Positions 20,790 through 30,136 of a stretch of DNA of 38,232 nucleotides are shown piece by piece; position 1 is the stretch's first letter, and each line of letters opens with the position of its first letter. The position numbers and the translations under genes are program-made. Location: positions 1-38,232 of the forward strand of contig LSSK01000105.1 of NCBI GenBank assembly GCA_001969505.1, written 5' to 3'. This stretch comes from Zancudomyces culisetae. Its lineage: Eukaryota; Kickxellomycota; Harpellomycetes; Harpellales; Legeriomycetaceae. Under the pieces are notes generated by a model. That model had not been told where the DNA came from. It ran no database searches and saw only the letters and a program-made list of their open reading frames with translations.

Positions 20790-22290
20790 ATGAGCAAATT
20801 TAAGATTGCTTTGGTGCAGCTCTGCTCGGGCGCAAAAAAGGCTACAAATCTTGCAAATGCGCGCAGTCTAGTTATGAAGGCAGGCCAGGAGGGCGCTAAG
20901 CTTGTAGTTCTACCGGTAAGACTGCAATATATACATATATATGGTTACGTGTTTGATATATCGTTTATAGTTTATAGCTTATAGTGTGTTTATATCACTA
21001 GCTCATATATTTTGGGAGGGCAAGGTTAACAGTATAGATATAACGAGTAGGAATGTTTCAATTCACCATATGGAACTCAATATTTCCAGGAATATTCCGA
21101 GCCGATAAATCCGGATAACCTCCAAGAGAGCACGAAGGCACTTTCTGACATGGCCAAGGTATTACTCTGTTATTTATTTCTACCTACAAGAACTTTACCT
21201 CGGCTTATTACATTGTCTAAACAGCAACTTTTTCGTCGTATATAGGATGCAGGTGTCTATTTAATAGGAGGTAACCTTTTTAATTAGTAGATGGAGTATA
21301 TCGCTTTCAAGATTATGATGATACCTGTTAGCGTACACCTTATACTTAAAACAATCGAACCTCACATTTACTTTTATTTTACACTAGGATCCATACCCGA
21401 GTGTGAGGAGGGTACTGGGAAGCTATATAACACGTGCACAGTTTGGAATGATGAGGGGAAGATGATAGCTAAGCACAGAAAAATACATTTATTTGACATT
21501 GATATACCAAATAAAATCAGATTTATTGAGAGCGAAGTTCTAAGCCCAGGAAACGAGCTAACAAGCTTTGAGTCACGTAAATACGTTTAATTTTTATATG
21601 ATGTATCAACGTTTCAAGTCTTAATGATATTAACGAAAAATGTATTTAATGAATCTGGTTACAGCATGGGGTAAGATTGGTGTGGGTATCTGCTACGATA
21701 TGAGATTTCCTGAACTTGCTATGATCGCAGCCAGAAAGGGTAAACATATATAATTTCTAGATAGTTGTTTTCCTTGTTTCGATGTATACTTTTTGGTTGT
21801 ATAGAGTTAATATCTCAACTAGTTGTTTTTTTTCCCGAATTTAACAGGTTTGAACTAACCTTGAAATGATATTTTAGGTTGTTTGGCGATGATATACCCA
21901 GGAGCTTTTAATTTAACAACAGGACCAATGCATTGGGAACTCTTGCTTAGAGCACGGGCAACTGACAATATGATTTTTGTTGGAGGGTGTTCACCTGCAC
22001 GAAACTTGGAGGCAACGTACCATGCGTGGGGCCATTCAACTATGGTTAACCCAAAGGGCGAAGTTATTGCCAAAGCTGGTGCTGAAGAATCAATTGTTTA
22101 TGCTGAAATAGGTACCATTATCGATACTATTTTACATTTAAAATGTCCATATCATAACTTTCATAAGTGCTTACCTAACAAACTGTACTATTAACCTGTG
22201 TTAGATACCAACGATATTCAGGAAATACGAAGTGGAATTCCTATTTACAACCAACGAAGATTTGACTTATACCCAGATGTTTCTCAATAA
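20790..22290 (+). CDS. NIT2: Nit2-type nitrilase-superfamily omega-amidase
   Basis: Seven exons (20790-20915, 21051-21158, 21246-21270, 21388-21576, 21665-21739, 21878-22111, 22205-22290), with introns of 87-138 nt, encode 280 residues, close to human NIT2 (276). The Glu-Lys-Cys catalytic triad is intact: Glu43 ([11 protein letters not shown]), Lys118 ([12 protein letters not shown]) and Cys159 ([10 protein letters not shown]). [15 protein letters not shown] and [14 protein letters not shown] are also typical. The enzyme hydrolyses alpha-ketoglutaramate and alpha-ketosuccinamate to the keto acids plus ammonia, completing the glutamine transaminase pathway. It is expected in cytosol or mitochondria, and no strong presequence is visible. 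Exon 3 has only 25 nt. All exon phases close without stops. Confidence 0.96.
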
Positions 22291-22321
22291 TTTCACTTTT
22301 ACACTTTGTTATTAAACATAT

Positions 22322-22483
22322 TTACGTATATTTAAAGCCCTTTGCTTCATTTTTTGCTTTTCTTTTAATTTCTTTTTGAAAAAGCTCGAATTTATATCCA
22401 AATGCAGGGTTTTCTTTTTTTTTGATACAAAAGCCGCCAGTGATGAGAGATTTTCCATTTTCGGTTTTATCCTTATTAATCAT
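22322..22483 (-). CDS. Possible small lysine-rich ORF, unidentified
   Basis: An ATG frame of 53 residues (MINKDKTENGKSLITGGF and onward) ends at TAA 22322-22324. The frame stays open upstream to about 22567 without another ATG, and that extension includes CQNNPSC. Composition is Lys/Glu/Phe-rich but more balanced than most chance frames here. No splice model or family was found. It overlaps the 3' flank of Nit2 on the opposite strand. It could be the terminal exon of an unseen gene or fortuitous. Confidence 0.2.
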   Translation of the reverse strand: MINKDKTENGKSLITGGFCIKKKENPAFGYKFELFQKEIKRKAKNEAKGFKYT

Positions 22484-23336
22484 GGTTTTCCAAACCGCTT
22501 TACAGCTTGGGTTGTTTTGGCATGTGAACAATGTTCTGAGAAAAGTTATGCTAGGCCTTGAAAGCAAACATTGTGGAAAAATGTGATGAATGTGTCCTCT
22601 TTTTGTTATATGCTATTGATATAATGACACTTTATGTGATAAAAAAGCATAGTTTTGCAAATCCGAGCCTGGGCTTAGCGAAGTATCAAACAAGTATACA
22701 CAATTCTTGTCTGGTTATGCACTGTGGTCTTAAACTTTTTCATTACCAATGTTGTGGCTATCTTTTTAAAAAAATTAATACGTACATGTTTGAATAATCA
22801 ATTAAACCTGTAAAGTAACTTTTCAATAAAGAATCCCTTCAACTCTTTCACCCTCTCACCCTCTAACTTTCTCAAATTCTCACAATTATGAGCTTTAGCA
22901 CCAACACAGCAGTATTCAGTATTTGTTCTTTTCTTTTACGCTAGAGCTGAACGATTCTAAACGAAACTTTGCCATTTACTGCTCAAAAATTTAGAGGACC
23001 AAGTTCATGATTGAACCAGAAAATCAAATAATTGTTTACTAGAAAGTCAACAATAGCTGGAACGGGGTTATATTTCTGCATTAACTGTTGATTTCATTTA
23101 TTAAATGCTTTTGTTTTATAATTATTAGCTGCAAAATATAGGTGGAGCTACATTCATACCTGATGATATTGATAATTTCACCTATTTTCTCGTTTTTGAC
23201 CGATGTTAAAGATAAAAAAACATTATCATAGCTAGCAAAAAAAAAAGTTAAACACCTTTTAGAGGTAGTGCATATACTTTTTTCTTTGATACTATGCATG
23301 TGTGGAAAAAAAAGATGCGTTTGCTTGAACACGTTT

Positions 23337-23344
23337 TATAAATA
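23337..23344 (+). promoter_or_regulatory. TATA-like element of the Ecm33-like gene
   Basis: TATAAATA lies about 120 bases upstream of the ATG at 23463, within a TATA-rich stretch. Confidence 0.35.
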
Positions 23345-23462
23345 TAAATATATATACTTAATTATTTAAACATGTAACATCGGCTAAATTATTTCTAATA
23401 AACTAGAGACTAGACTAAAACTAAACAAAAATTCTATCTATTTTGATTCCAAAGAAGCCAGC

Positions 23463-24641
23463 ATGTTGTTGAAAAGGGTAGTTCGAATAGCAACAAAAGC
23501 GCTAATGTTGGTGGGTTGTGTACTGAATAATGTGCTAGGAGAGTGTGCGGAAAACATAGAAGTCAAAACACAAGAGGACGCGGATGTGGTAGGAAGATGT
23601 CCAATCTACTATGGTGATATCGTAATTAAGGACACAAAGGCAGAAAGTCTGGACTTTGGGAGACTAACAGTGTTGAATGGAAGTTTTAAAGTGGCTGAAA
23701 ACTTTGGATTAAAAAATATAGACATCAAAGAATTAAAGTCAGTATCAGAGACACTAGAACTCAGGGATAACATAGAGCTAATAGCTGTATCGTTGTTAAA
23801 TTTATCCAGTGTAAAGACCATTTCAATTAAAAATAACCCAAACTTAAGCCAAATAATTCTTGAAGAAATCACTGATATCTCTGAGATAAAAATCATTCAA
23901 ACATCTATTCCAAAGATAGAAAACTCTCGTATAAAAAAGATCAAAACCTTAAAAATTAGTGACAATATGGATTTAGCCAAAGTTAGCTTTCGCGGCCTGG
24001 AATCCATTGAAGGGGAGTTATCACTTAATAATAACCACGCGGATTTAGAAGCAAAGTTTAATAAATTGACTTTGGTGGGTGGATCTGCCATATTTGGATC
24101 ATTTTTGGACCTCAATCTGCCGGCACTGAGAAAAATAGGAAAGTCTATAACCATATTGGGAGCATACTCTGCACGTGTCGAAATATTAAAGCTGGAGAGC
24201 GTTGGAATGGATTTTATAATTACAGAAAATGATAATCTTACATATGTATCCTTTCCAGAGCTATCCAAGATTAGTCGTAACCTGCTAATTCAATTTAATC
24301 GCTTATTGGTGCAGATAGATACAAATGCATTCCCAAAACTCGAGATTATAGGCGGAAAATTTTTGGCTGTTGGTGGCTTTGAGAATATTGAGCTTCCTAG
24401 CCTCCAAAGAGTTAATGGTGCAATGACCATTGAGAGCTCAACCAGTAAACTCGATTGTGCGGATACAAAAAAAAGAATTGACAAGACTTCAAGAAGGCAA
24501 TGGTCATGTAAAAAAAAGTTAAGTAGCAGCGCTACAAGATATGGAACTCATACTTTAGAGGGTGGTGGTGGTGTAGTAACGTGTAAGCTTAAGTACTTTG
24601 CGATCGATGCCTTGGTTTTAGCATTTTTTTTTACTGTTTAA
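23463..24641 (+). CDS. Ecm33/Sps2-like GPI-anchored cell-wall protein with receptor L-domain-like repeats
   Basis: Intronless, 392 residues. The N-terminus has a basic start and a hydrophobic core (about 10-26), with probable cleavage after VLG. The mature part shows the irregular leucine-rich repeats of the receptor L-domain/Ecm33 family: repeated units such as LELRDNIELIAVSL, ISIKNNPNLSQI, LSLNNNHADLE and MTIESSTSKLDC. A Ser/Gly segment and a hydrophobic C-terminus (YFAIDALVLAFFFTV) fit a GPI-anchor signal. Ecm33-family proteins support wall integrity, protein glycosylation and apical growth in fungi. Family membership rests on repeat pattern and architecture, not on a diagnostic motif. There are few cysteines; the N-terminal ECAEN..C and late C..C pairs probably cap the repeat domain. 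Confidence 0.8.
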   Translation: MLLKRVVRIATKALMLVGCVLNNVLGECAENIEVKTQEDADVVGRCPIYYGDIVIKDTKAESLDFGRLTVLNGSFKVAENFGLKNIDIKELKSVSETLELRDNIELIAVSLLNLSSVKTISIKNNPNLSQIILEEITDISEIKIIQTSIPKIENSRIKKIKTLKISDNMDLAKVSFRGLESIEGELSLNNNHADLEAKFNKLTLVGGSAIFGSFLDLNLPALRKIGKSITILGAYSARVEILKLESVGMDFIITENDNLTYVSFPELSKISRNLLIQFNRLLVQIDTNAFPKLEIIGGKFLAVGGFENIELPSLQRVNGAMTIESSTSKLDCADTKKRIDKTSRRQWSCKKKLSSSATRYGTHTLEGGGGVVTCKLKYFAIDALVLAFFFTV

Positions 24642-25440
24642 GAGTAGAATACTTTTTGGTTAAGCCATATTCCACACAGTACTCGCAGCTCCCCTTAACA
24701 CTATGCATTTACCGTTTGCTTTACCATTTGTTTTAATAATAGTAGTAGCCTCTAGTTTAAAAAAAAAGTGTGTGCTAGCATATTTCACAAATAAAGCTAC
24801 AATATTGTCACTGTTTTATCTGATTTGATATTCTCGGACAAATGTCAGTGATATAAAAAGGGCTGGAAAATGTTTCAAGTCATTTCAGTTAGATTTTATC
24901 AGCACTGTTTTCAGCACTCAGCTCCAAATAGTTAAATTCAAAATTATTTCAGCCTAACAACCCGGTCTTCCGCTAGCTTAATTGGTACAATTGCTACTAG
25001 GTCGGGATTAGTAAGCTAAAAAACGAAAATGTCGGGAATCCAATTAAAACACCGATATCTGTTTATCATATGCACTAATACTCGTATATCGAATAATCTA
25101 GCTGCAATCTGGTATGTGCATCTGATTTGTTTACAAAACCACAGGAATTAAAAAACACGAGGGGGGTGGGTGAGAGACAAAGAGGGGGAAGGAGGGTAAT
25201 GGAGACGAGTAATGGGGGGAATGGGGGGTTGATGCAATATCCAGTTAGATTAATGCTTCATTTCTCCAAGCTGACGAATCGGTTTCAAAAATACTGATGC
25301 CCATATAAATACAAATGGTTTCTGGTACAAAAGCAATAAAAACTTTTTTAATAATCTTTTATTCTTTTTCAAATAAAGAATCACAATAACCAACGAAATA
25401 ATAATAGTGCAAATACTAAAACGTAAATTTGAAGACTAAA
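24642..25440. other. Intergenic region Ecm33-like to MnSOD: TATA element, tRNA-like hairpin, G-rich tract
   Basis: About 800 bases. A strong TATA-like element (TATAAAAAG, 24852-24860) lies 580 bases before the MnSOD ATG, and a second (TATAAA, 25304-25309) lies 132 bases before it. A tRNA-like A-box with hairpin lies near 24965-25060, and a run of G tracts spans 25161-25228. None has a proven function. Confidence 0.4.
25161..25228 (+). promoter_or_regulatory. G-tract cluster, potential G-quadruplex, in the MnSOD upstream region
   Basis: Six G runs of three to six bases (25161-25166, 25168-25170, 25184-25188, 25194-25196, 25214-25219, 25223-25228) stand out in an AT-rich background, on the MnSOD coding strand. 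The number and length of runs satisfy the pattern for intramolecular G-quadruplexes, though some loops are long. Confidence 0.5.
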
Positions 25441-26214
25441 ATGATTGGAAAAAGTGCTTTGAGAACTCTGGTAAACAACGGAGCTAAGATCGGAGTGAGA
25501 TTTGGCGGTGCTAGATTTAAGCATACTTTGCCCGAGCTCGCTTATGGGTATGATGAGTTGGAACCTGTCTTGTCAAAAAAGCTGATGATGCTTCATCATG
25601 ACAAGCACCACAGAGCATATGTAACTAATTTGAACAATTCGATTGAGCAAATGAAGACCCTATTGGATAGCTCAGCAGCATTGACAGGTAAGCAAGAGGG
25701 AGTTTCAGGTGATAAGAACAAGCTGGAAAGTTTGAGGAACGAAATACTGGCAAATGATAAAAAGTTGGCAGAGCTACAAAGGATTGTGGGGTTCAACGCT
25801 GGTGGTCACATCAACCACAGTCTGATGTGGGACACAATAAAGCCCACAAAGAACGGAGGAGGAGATGAGGGGAATGAGATCAGCGCAAGTTTGAGCAAAC
25901 AAATAAGTAGAGATTTTGGGGGTATCGACAATTTGAAAAAATTACTTGTTGGTAAGAGCATGGGATTGATGGGTTCTGGTTGGGGATGGCTAGTGTTTGA
26001 CTATAACAATAAATCCCTGGGTGTGATGACCACAGCCAACCAAGATACAGTGGGCGCAGCAGGAAACTATGAAGCATTGTTCGGAATTGACGCCTGGGAA
26101 CACGCCTACTACGTGGACTACAACAATGTTAAGTTGGACTTTTACCAGAATATTTGGAAAATAGTCAACTGGAAAAAGATCTCTGAAACTTACGAAAAGG
26201 CAATGAGCAAATAA
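25441..26214 (+). CDS. SOD2: Mitochondrial manganese/iron superoxide dismutase-like protein with altered active site
   Basis: Intronless, 257 residues from the ATG at 25441; the frame upstream has no ATG. A basic, Ser/Thr/Arg-containing leader (about 1-26) precedes KHTLPELAYGYDELEP, where mature MnSODs begin, so mitochondrial import is likely. All four metal ligands are present: His52 (LHHDKHH), His126 (HINHSLMW), Asp217 and His221 (GIDAWEHAYY). The second-sphere glutamine of MnSODs, in the motif QGSGWGW (human Gln143), is Met177 here (LMGSGWGW), and the FeSOD Gln position is also not Gln (NAGGHINH). An insertion of about 26 residues sits between the two N-terminal helices. The protein would be expected to dismutate superoxide, but the Gln-to-Met change may alter activity or metal use. 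It is convergent with the SH3 gene (132 bases between stops). Confidence 0.93.
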   Translation: MIGKSALRTLVNNGAKIGVRFGGARFKHTLPELAYGYDELEPVLSKKLMMLHHDKHHRAYVTNLNNSIEQMKTLLDSSAALTGKQEGVSGDKNKLESLRNEILANDKKLAELQRIVGFNAGGHINHSLMWDTIKPTKNGGGDEGNEISASLSKQISRDFGGIDNLKKLLVGKSMGLMGSGWGWLVFDYNNKSLGVMTTANQDTVGAAGNYEALFGIDAWEHAYYVDYNNVKLDFYQNIWKIVNWKKISETYEKAMSK

Positions 26215-26346
26215 GCAGGATGACTTTTTTTTTTTAGTAGTAAAAGTAACAATAACTTTAGCGGAAGTGTTGTTATTATCATAATTTTCTTTTCAAGAAT
26301 AAACAGAGTTCACTCAAAAGTATAGCTAAATCAAAAAAGTTACAAG

Positions 26347-28503
26347 TTACAAGTTAACAAGGAGCCGAGCAGCGGAGTCCAAGTCAGATTCTAAAGATTC
26401 TAGACGCAAAGTCAGTTTTCTACTATCCTCAAAGATAGACTCTAATACCCCCGAAGTATTGGAGTGGGCCTGGGGCAAAGATTTCATTGCTTTAGATATG
26501 TCAAAGGTGTCGGCGATTAGAGTGTTGTTGGAGTCGTTGTGAATTTGAGAAGATGAGTCGAGTAGGCCGTATTCCTTTGCTAACGAGTAGTACGACTGTT
26601 CCACTTGAACAGAGGAGTCTGAATCCAACCATCCGCGCAACATAGTTAACCAACTATCTAGGGGCAGCTCAGAATAGTTCTTGTGGCTACTTTGTGGAAA
26701 CTCGTCAGTAAAAGTCGATGAACTTGATCTGCCCATCTGGACAACACCAATGGCAGATCTTGGTCCACCGATTCCATTTTCGTGATCATACTCATGCTCG
26801 CCTTTGCTGTAGTTGTTGTTAGAAGCGTAGTTTGTTGGCGCTACTTGGATTGAAATTCTGTTTCTGACTGCTGTCTTTTGAGCTTGAGGTGCTTGTTGCG
26901 AGTATTGTTGTCTATTGTGGTAGACATTTTCGATGGAAGTACGTGTGCTCACGCCGTTAGTTCTGGACTCCATTGATAGTTGTCGTTCCTGCAGTTGGTG
27001 CTGCTGTTGCTGCCGAGGGCGAGGTGAGAGTATAATTGGACTGGTGCTATTTCGATTGCTAATTTTTATTTTTCGATCTACTAAACTATCAGGTTCATTG
27101 ACCATTTGCTCTATCTGCCGCACTGTAGCGTGTCCTTTTTCATCACTTTGCTCAGGGGTTCCGTTTGCTCTCTGCGATTTTTGAAGTTGAAGTTGAGGCG
27201 ATGATTTCGCTGGTGGTATATATTCTTTTTTATTTATTTCAAGTTCCGATTCATTTTCTTCACTACTTTTTCTTTCTCCAACATCTTCTGCTCTTGTCAC
27301 TTCTTTTGGCTCACTTTTTTGTCCTATCACATCCTCCCTCCTATCTTCCAGTAATTCATCTTCGACTATATCATCTAGTATTGTATCTGTATCTGTCTGT
27401 CTAAGCAGTAGCTGCAAAACATCTGCACTAACTTTGCCCCCAGCTGGTATCAAATCTTCTTCTCCTAACTGCTTAACCAACGTTCGGAGCCGTTCTTCAA
27501 CTGTATCTTCGCCACTGATAAGCTGTATATGATCTTTTTTTGCTACATATAAGTACAATTGGTATTGTAATTCATCATTTGACTTTTCTAACTGTAATTC
27601 GTCAATCCCTTGTTCTATCACCCTGGAAAATTTCCACTCTTTCATTATCCGCATCTCAGTGTGTTTTGGTGTGTCATTATTGTTATCATCCGCAAAGCCC
27701 ACTATTACAGTGTACCCTTTTAATTGTTCTTGCTCATCCTCTTTTATATTTATCCTTCCCTCTCCCTCTCTCCCTCTTCTTCTTCTTGCTCTTCCTCTCC
27801 CTCCCTCTCCGCCCCATCCCTCATCACCTTCTTCTTGTTCATCTTTATCTACTGAATTTTCATCCCCCTCCTCTTCCATGGATACATGTTCCCCGCTTTC
27901 ATCGTCTTCCATGTATTCTCCATTATGATAGTACTCATCATCAGAGTCATCCCTGGCTTCTTCATCCTCATCTTCCTCTTCATCCTCGTCTACATCGTCA
28001 TAAAGCTCGTACTCCGAGTCCGAATCCTCCATATAGTAAGTCTCGAATTCCTCGGTTATTAAATCCGAATGAAAAGTTACGCCTCTTTTTGACTTGTTAG
28101 TATATCCATTCTTTTCTTTACTATTGTTGGTATTGCTTCTATTCAACAAATGCTCAGGATCGACTTGCGTTAATTTCATGTTTTTGTGTCTATTTATTCT
28201 CGCTAATTTTTCATATGGTGTTTCTACGTTATCTGCGGGTATGTATCCTATTTGATTGTTCCTAAGCACTTGTACCAGCCACCAGTATGAGTTAGAATCA
28301 TCCAGCAGCGTTAGCTTTTCCCCATGATTTACTGTTACCTGCCCTTCCACCATCGCCAAAAAATCAAAAAGTGCATATACACTATCATAATCTACTTCCT
28401 CATCTAGTAATGAGGATTCCGAATTTACATCGTCTACCAAAGCTTCTTCTTCATCTTCTGTTGGAACGCCTTCAAATTCTAGCCCGTTAAAATTTAATGC
28501 CAT
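26347..28503 (-). CDS. Bud14/Tea4-like SH3-domain polarity protein
   Basis: Intronless, 718 residues. An SH3 domain (about 41-97) has ALFDF, LLDDSNSYWWLV and IGYIPADNVETP followed by YEKLARINRHKN, the pattern of the fungal Bud14/Tea4 family. RGVTF (140-144) fits the RVxF docking motif for protein phosphatase 1, the known partner of Bud14 and Tea4. Next come a very acidic region (about 160-228), a basic cluster GRARRRRGR (238-246) and a segment (about 263-345) that looks like a ubiquitin-fold or Ras-association domain (YTVIVGFADD, KFSRVIEQGIDELQ). The C-terminal half is low complexity (Gln, Asn, Ser) and ends with a conserved-looking helical region (LPLDSWLTMLRGWLDSD and a terminal coiled coil). 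Family members localise PP1 and formin control to growth tips. Family assignment is good; the RA-like domain is inference. Confidence 0.85.
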   Translation of the reverse strand: MALNFNGLEFEGVPTEDEEEALVDDVNSESSLLDEEVDYDSVYALFDFLAMVEGQVTVNHGEKLTLLDDSNSYWWLVQVLRNNQIGYIPADNVETPYEKLARINRHKNMKLTQVDPEHLLNRSNTNNSKEKNGYTNKSKRGVTFHSDLITEEFETYYMEDSDSEYELYDDVDEDEEEDEDEEARDDSDDEYYHNGEYMEDDESGEHVSMEEEGDENSVDKDEQEEGDEGWGGEGGRGRARRRRGREGEGRINIKEDEQEQLKGYTVIVGFADDNNNDTPKHTEMRIMKEWKFSRVIEQGIDELQLEKSNDELQYQLYLYVAKKDHIQLISGEDTVEERLRTLVKQLGEEDLIPAGGKVSADVLQLLLRQTDTDTILDDIVEDELLEDRREDVIGQKSEPKEVTRAEDVGERKSSEENESELEINKKEYIPPAKSSPQLQLQKSQRANGTPEQSDEKGHATVRQIEQMVNEPDSLVDRKIKISNRNSTSPIILSPRPRQQQQHQLQERQLSMESRTNGVSTRTSIENVYHNRQQYSQQAPQAQKTAVRNRISIQVAPTNYASNNNYSKGEHEYDHENGIGGPRSAIGVVQMGRSSSSTFTDEFPQSSHKNYSELPLDSWLTMLRGWLDSDSSVQVEQSYYSLAKEYGLLDSSSQIHNDSNNTLIADTFDISKAMKSLPQAHSNTSGVLESIFEDSRKLTLRLESLESDLDSAARLLVNL

Positions 28504-29095
28504 CCTTTATATGTTTTCATATCCTATTTAGCTTTACTCCTTTGTATAGTATGCTGCTTCCTCTTAAAATCTTATTATGATTTCGGAATCCGATATCCTT
28601 GTTTGAACACTGGATGGTTTAATGAATGAAATAATAATATAGTACAAGAATCTTCCGCTAAATCCAATTTTAAAATATCTAACCCTTTTTGCTTGCTTCA
28701 ATTATTAACAGCCAACAAAAAAAAGTTTTCCTAGTATTGTAAGAGTATTTTTGATTTATTTTTTTATCAGCCTGTGAATTTTAATCAATTAAAATAGTAC
28801 ATAATACTCGTGGGTTTTCGTGGTTTATATTTTTCGCTGCTCCTTGCTTAATAATTTTAACGTAATATCGATTGAGGAAAGGCCAATGGAAAGGCAGTAA
28901 ACACAAAGCTGTAATACTGGGAAATAAAAAAAAATAGAACAAAACGAAACAGTTTATTTTTAGTATAATGAATTTTACGTAACAAGTTAGCAATTTCTTG
29001 ATGCACATGTAATATCTAAGAGAGTTGTAAACTCGCTCTGGGAACAAAGCAAAAAGATGGTAAAGATTAAAAAGCGAAATTAAACAGCACCGATT

Positions 29096-29300
29096 ATGGG
29101 CGAGATATCCATTACACTTTATGATTTGTAACTAGACGATGCGAGGTCTGAAAGAATAAAAAGAGGTGTAGCTGTACAAGCAGATATTGAAAAAGCTTTG
29201 TATCCTGACATTGGTACCAATTTGAGTCAAGAAATAGGTCCTGCAAAGTTAACCCTTTTTTCATATGATTCTTCACCGCCCTCTTCTAGTTTTTTTTGAC
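29096..29300 (+). pseudogene. Possible gene relic or unresolved exon, unidentified
   Basis: Starting at ATG 29096, a frame reads MGEISITLYDL, meets TAA, then continues open in the same frame to a TGA at 29298-29300. It includes DDARSERIKRGVAVQADIEK and ALYPDIGTNLSQEIGPAK, of well-balanced composition unlike the surrounding chance frames. A further coding-like patch (IGIRDEIATNPLRRHNITC) follows at about 29346-29430. No splice pattern removes the stop with a normal-sized intron. It could be a pseudogene, or exons of a gene I could not assemble. The family is not recognised. Confidence 0.25.
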
Positions 29301-30136
29301 TGTGTTTTATTTGTAGGGTCCTGTAAACTAGTCAATAATTATAGTATTGGAATTCGAGACGAAATTGCAACAAACCCATTGAGAAGACATAACATAACTT
29401 GTGTCTATAGCTATTTTAACTTGTGGTGAATGTGTAGGTGCACAAACTTGTTTTTGGTGAATTTTTTTAGAGGGCAAGTGCGTTCTGTTGAACACATTCT
29501 GATATTAAATGGTCAGTGATACATAGTATCTGTTTGACAAACGAAACATCGATTAAGAGCTCACAGATGTGCTTTTTCTTTTACTTATATTCCCAATCAC
29601 TCCGATAACAAACAGCTTTTCTCATTATGATAGTTCAAAACACCACACATAATTCAGAATACTATTTGCAACACATGTGGATTTCGAAGTAAATACGCCA
29701 ATCAACTCGGGATTGGTTTCCAGGTTTTAAATTGCTTTAGCGATCTTTTTTTTTTGTTTCTAAAGTACATCCACTCACCCCAGTGCTAAAACAGAGATGC
29801 ACTAAAAATGTGACCACTTTTCTCTTGAAAATAAAAAAATGACATAAATTTGCTGCATCGAGCTCTACAAACACACTTAGTTTTAAAATGTTGGATTGCC
29901 CCACCTACTACTTTAATGAAAGTAGTGACATGATGAGTTGTCCTTGAAGCCAAACATAAATTCATTCTGCCTCTTATTGTGACAAGTTTTCAGCAAAAAA
30001 AATTCTTGTAGCCACTTTATTTCTCCAAATCCCATTTTCTTTTACTCAAAAACGAGCTTGTTGTAGAAAAGTAGAGTTGATTCAAAAATGTGATGATTGA
30101 AAAACTATCACAGGAATATATATTGCGAACAAAGAA

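Larger units (their letters stand above)
22291..23462. other. Intergenic region Nit2 to Ecm33-like gene
   Basis: About 1.17 kb. The left end carries a minus-strand open frame (22322-22567, see separate entry). A pyrimidine repeat of CACCCTCT type lies near 22845-22880. A TATA-like element TATAAATA at 23337-23344 lies about 120 bases before the Ecm33-like ATG. Confidence 0.4.

Noticed and set aside
27540-28100. Plus-strand Leu/Pro/His-rich frame of 186 codons
   Set aside because: Antisense shadow of the acidic region of the Bud14/Tea4-like gene; no start context or family features.
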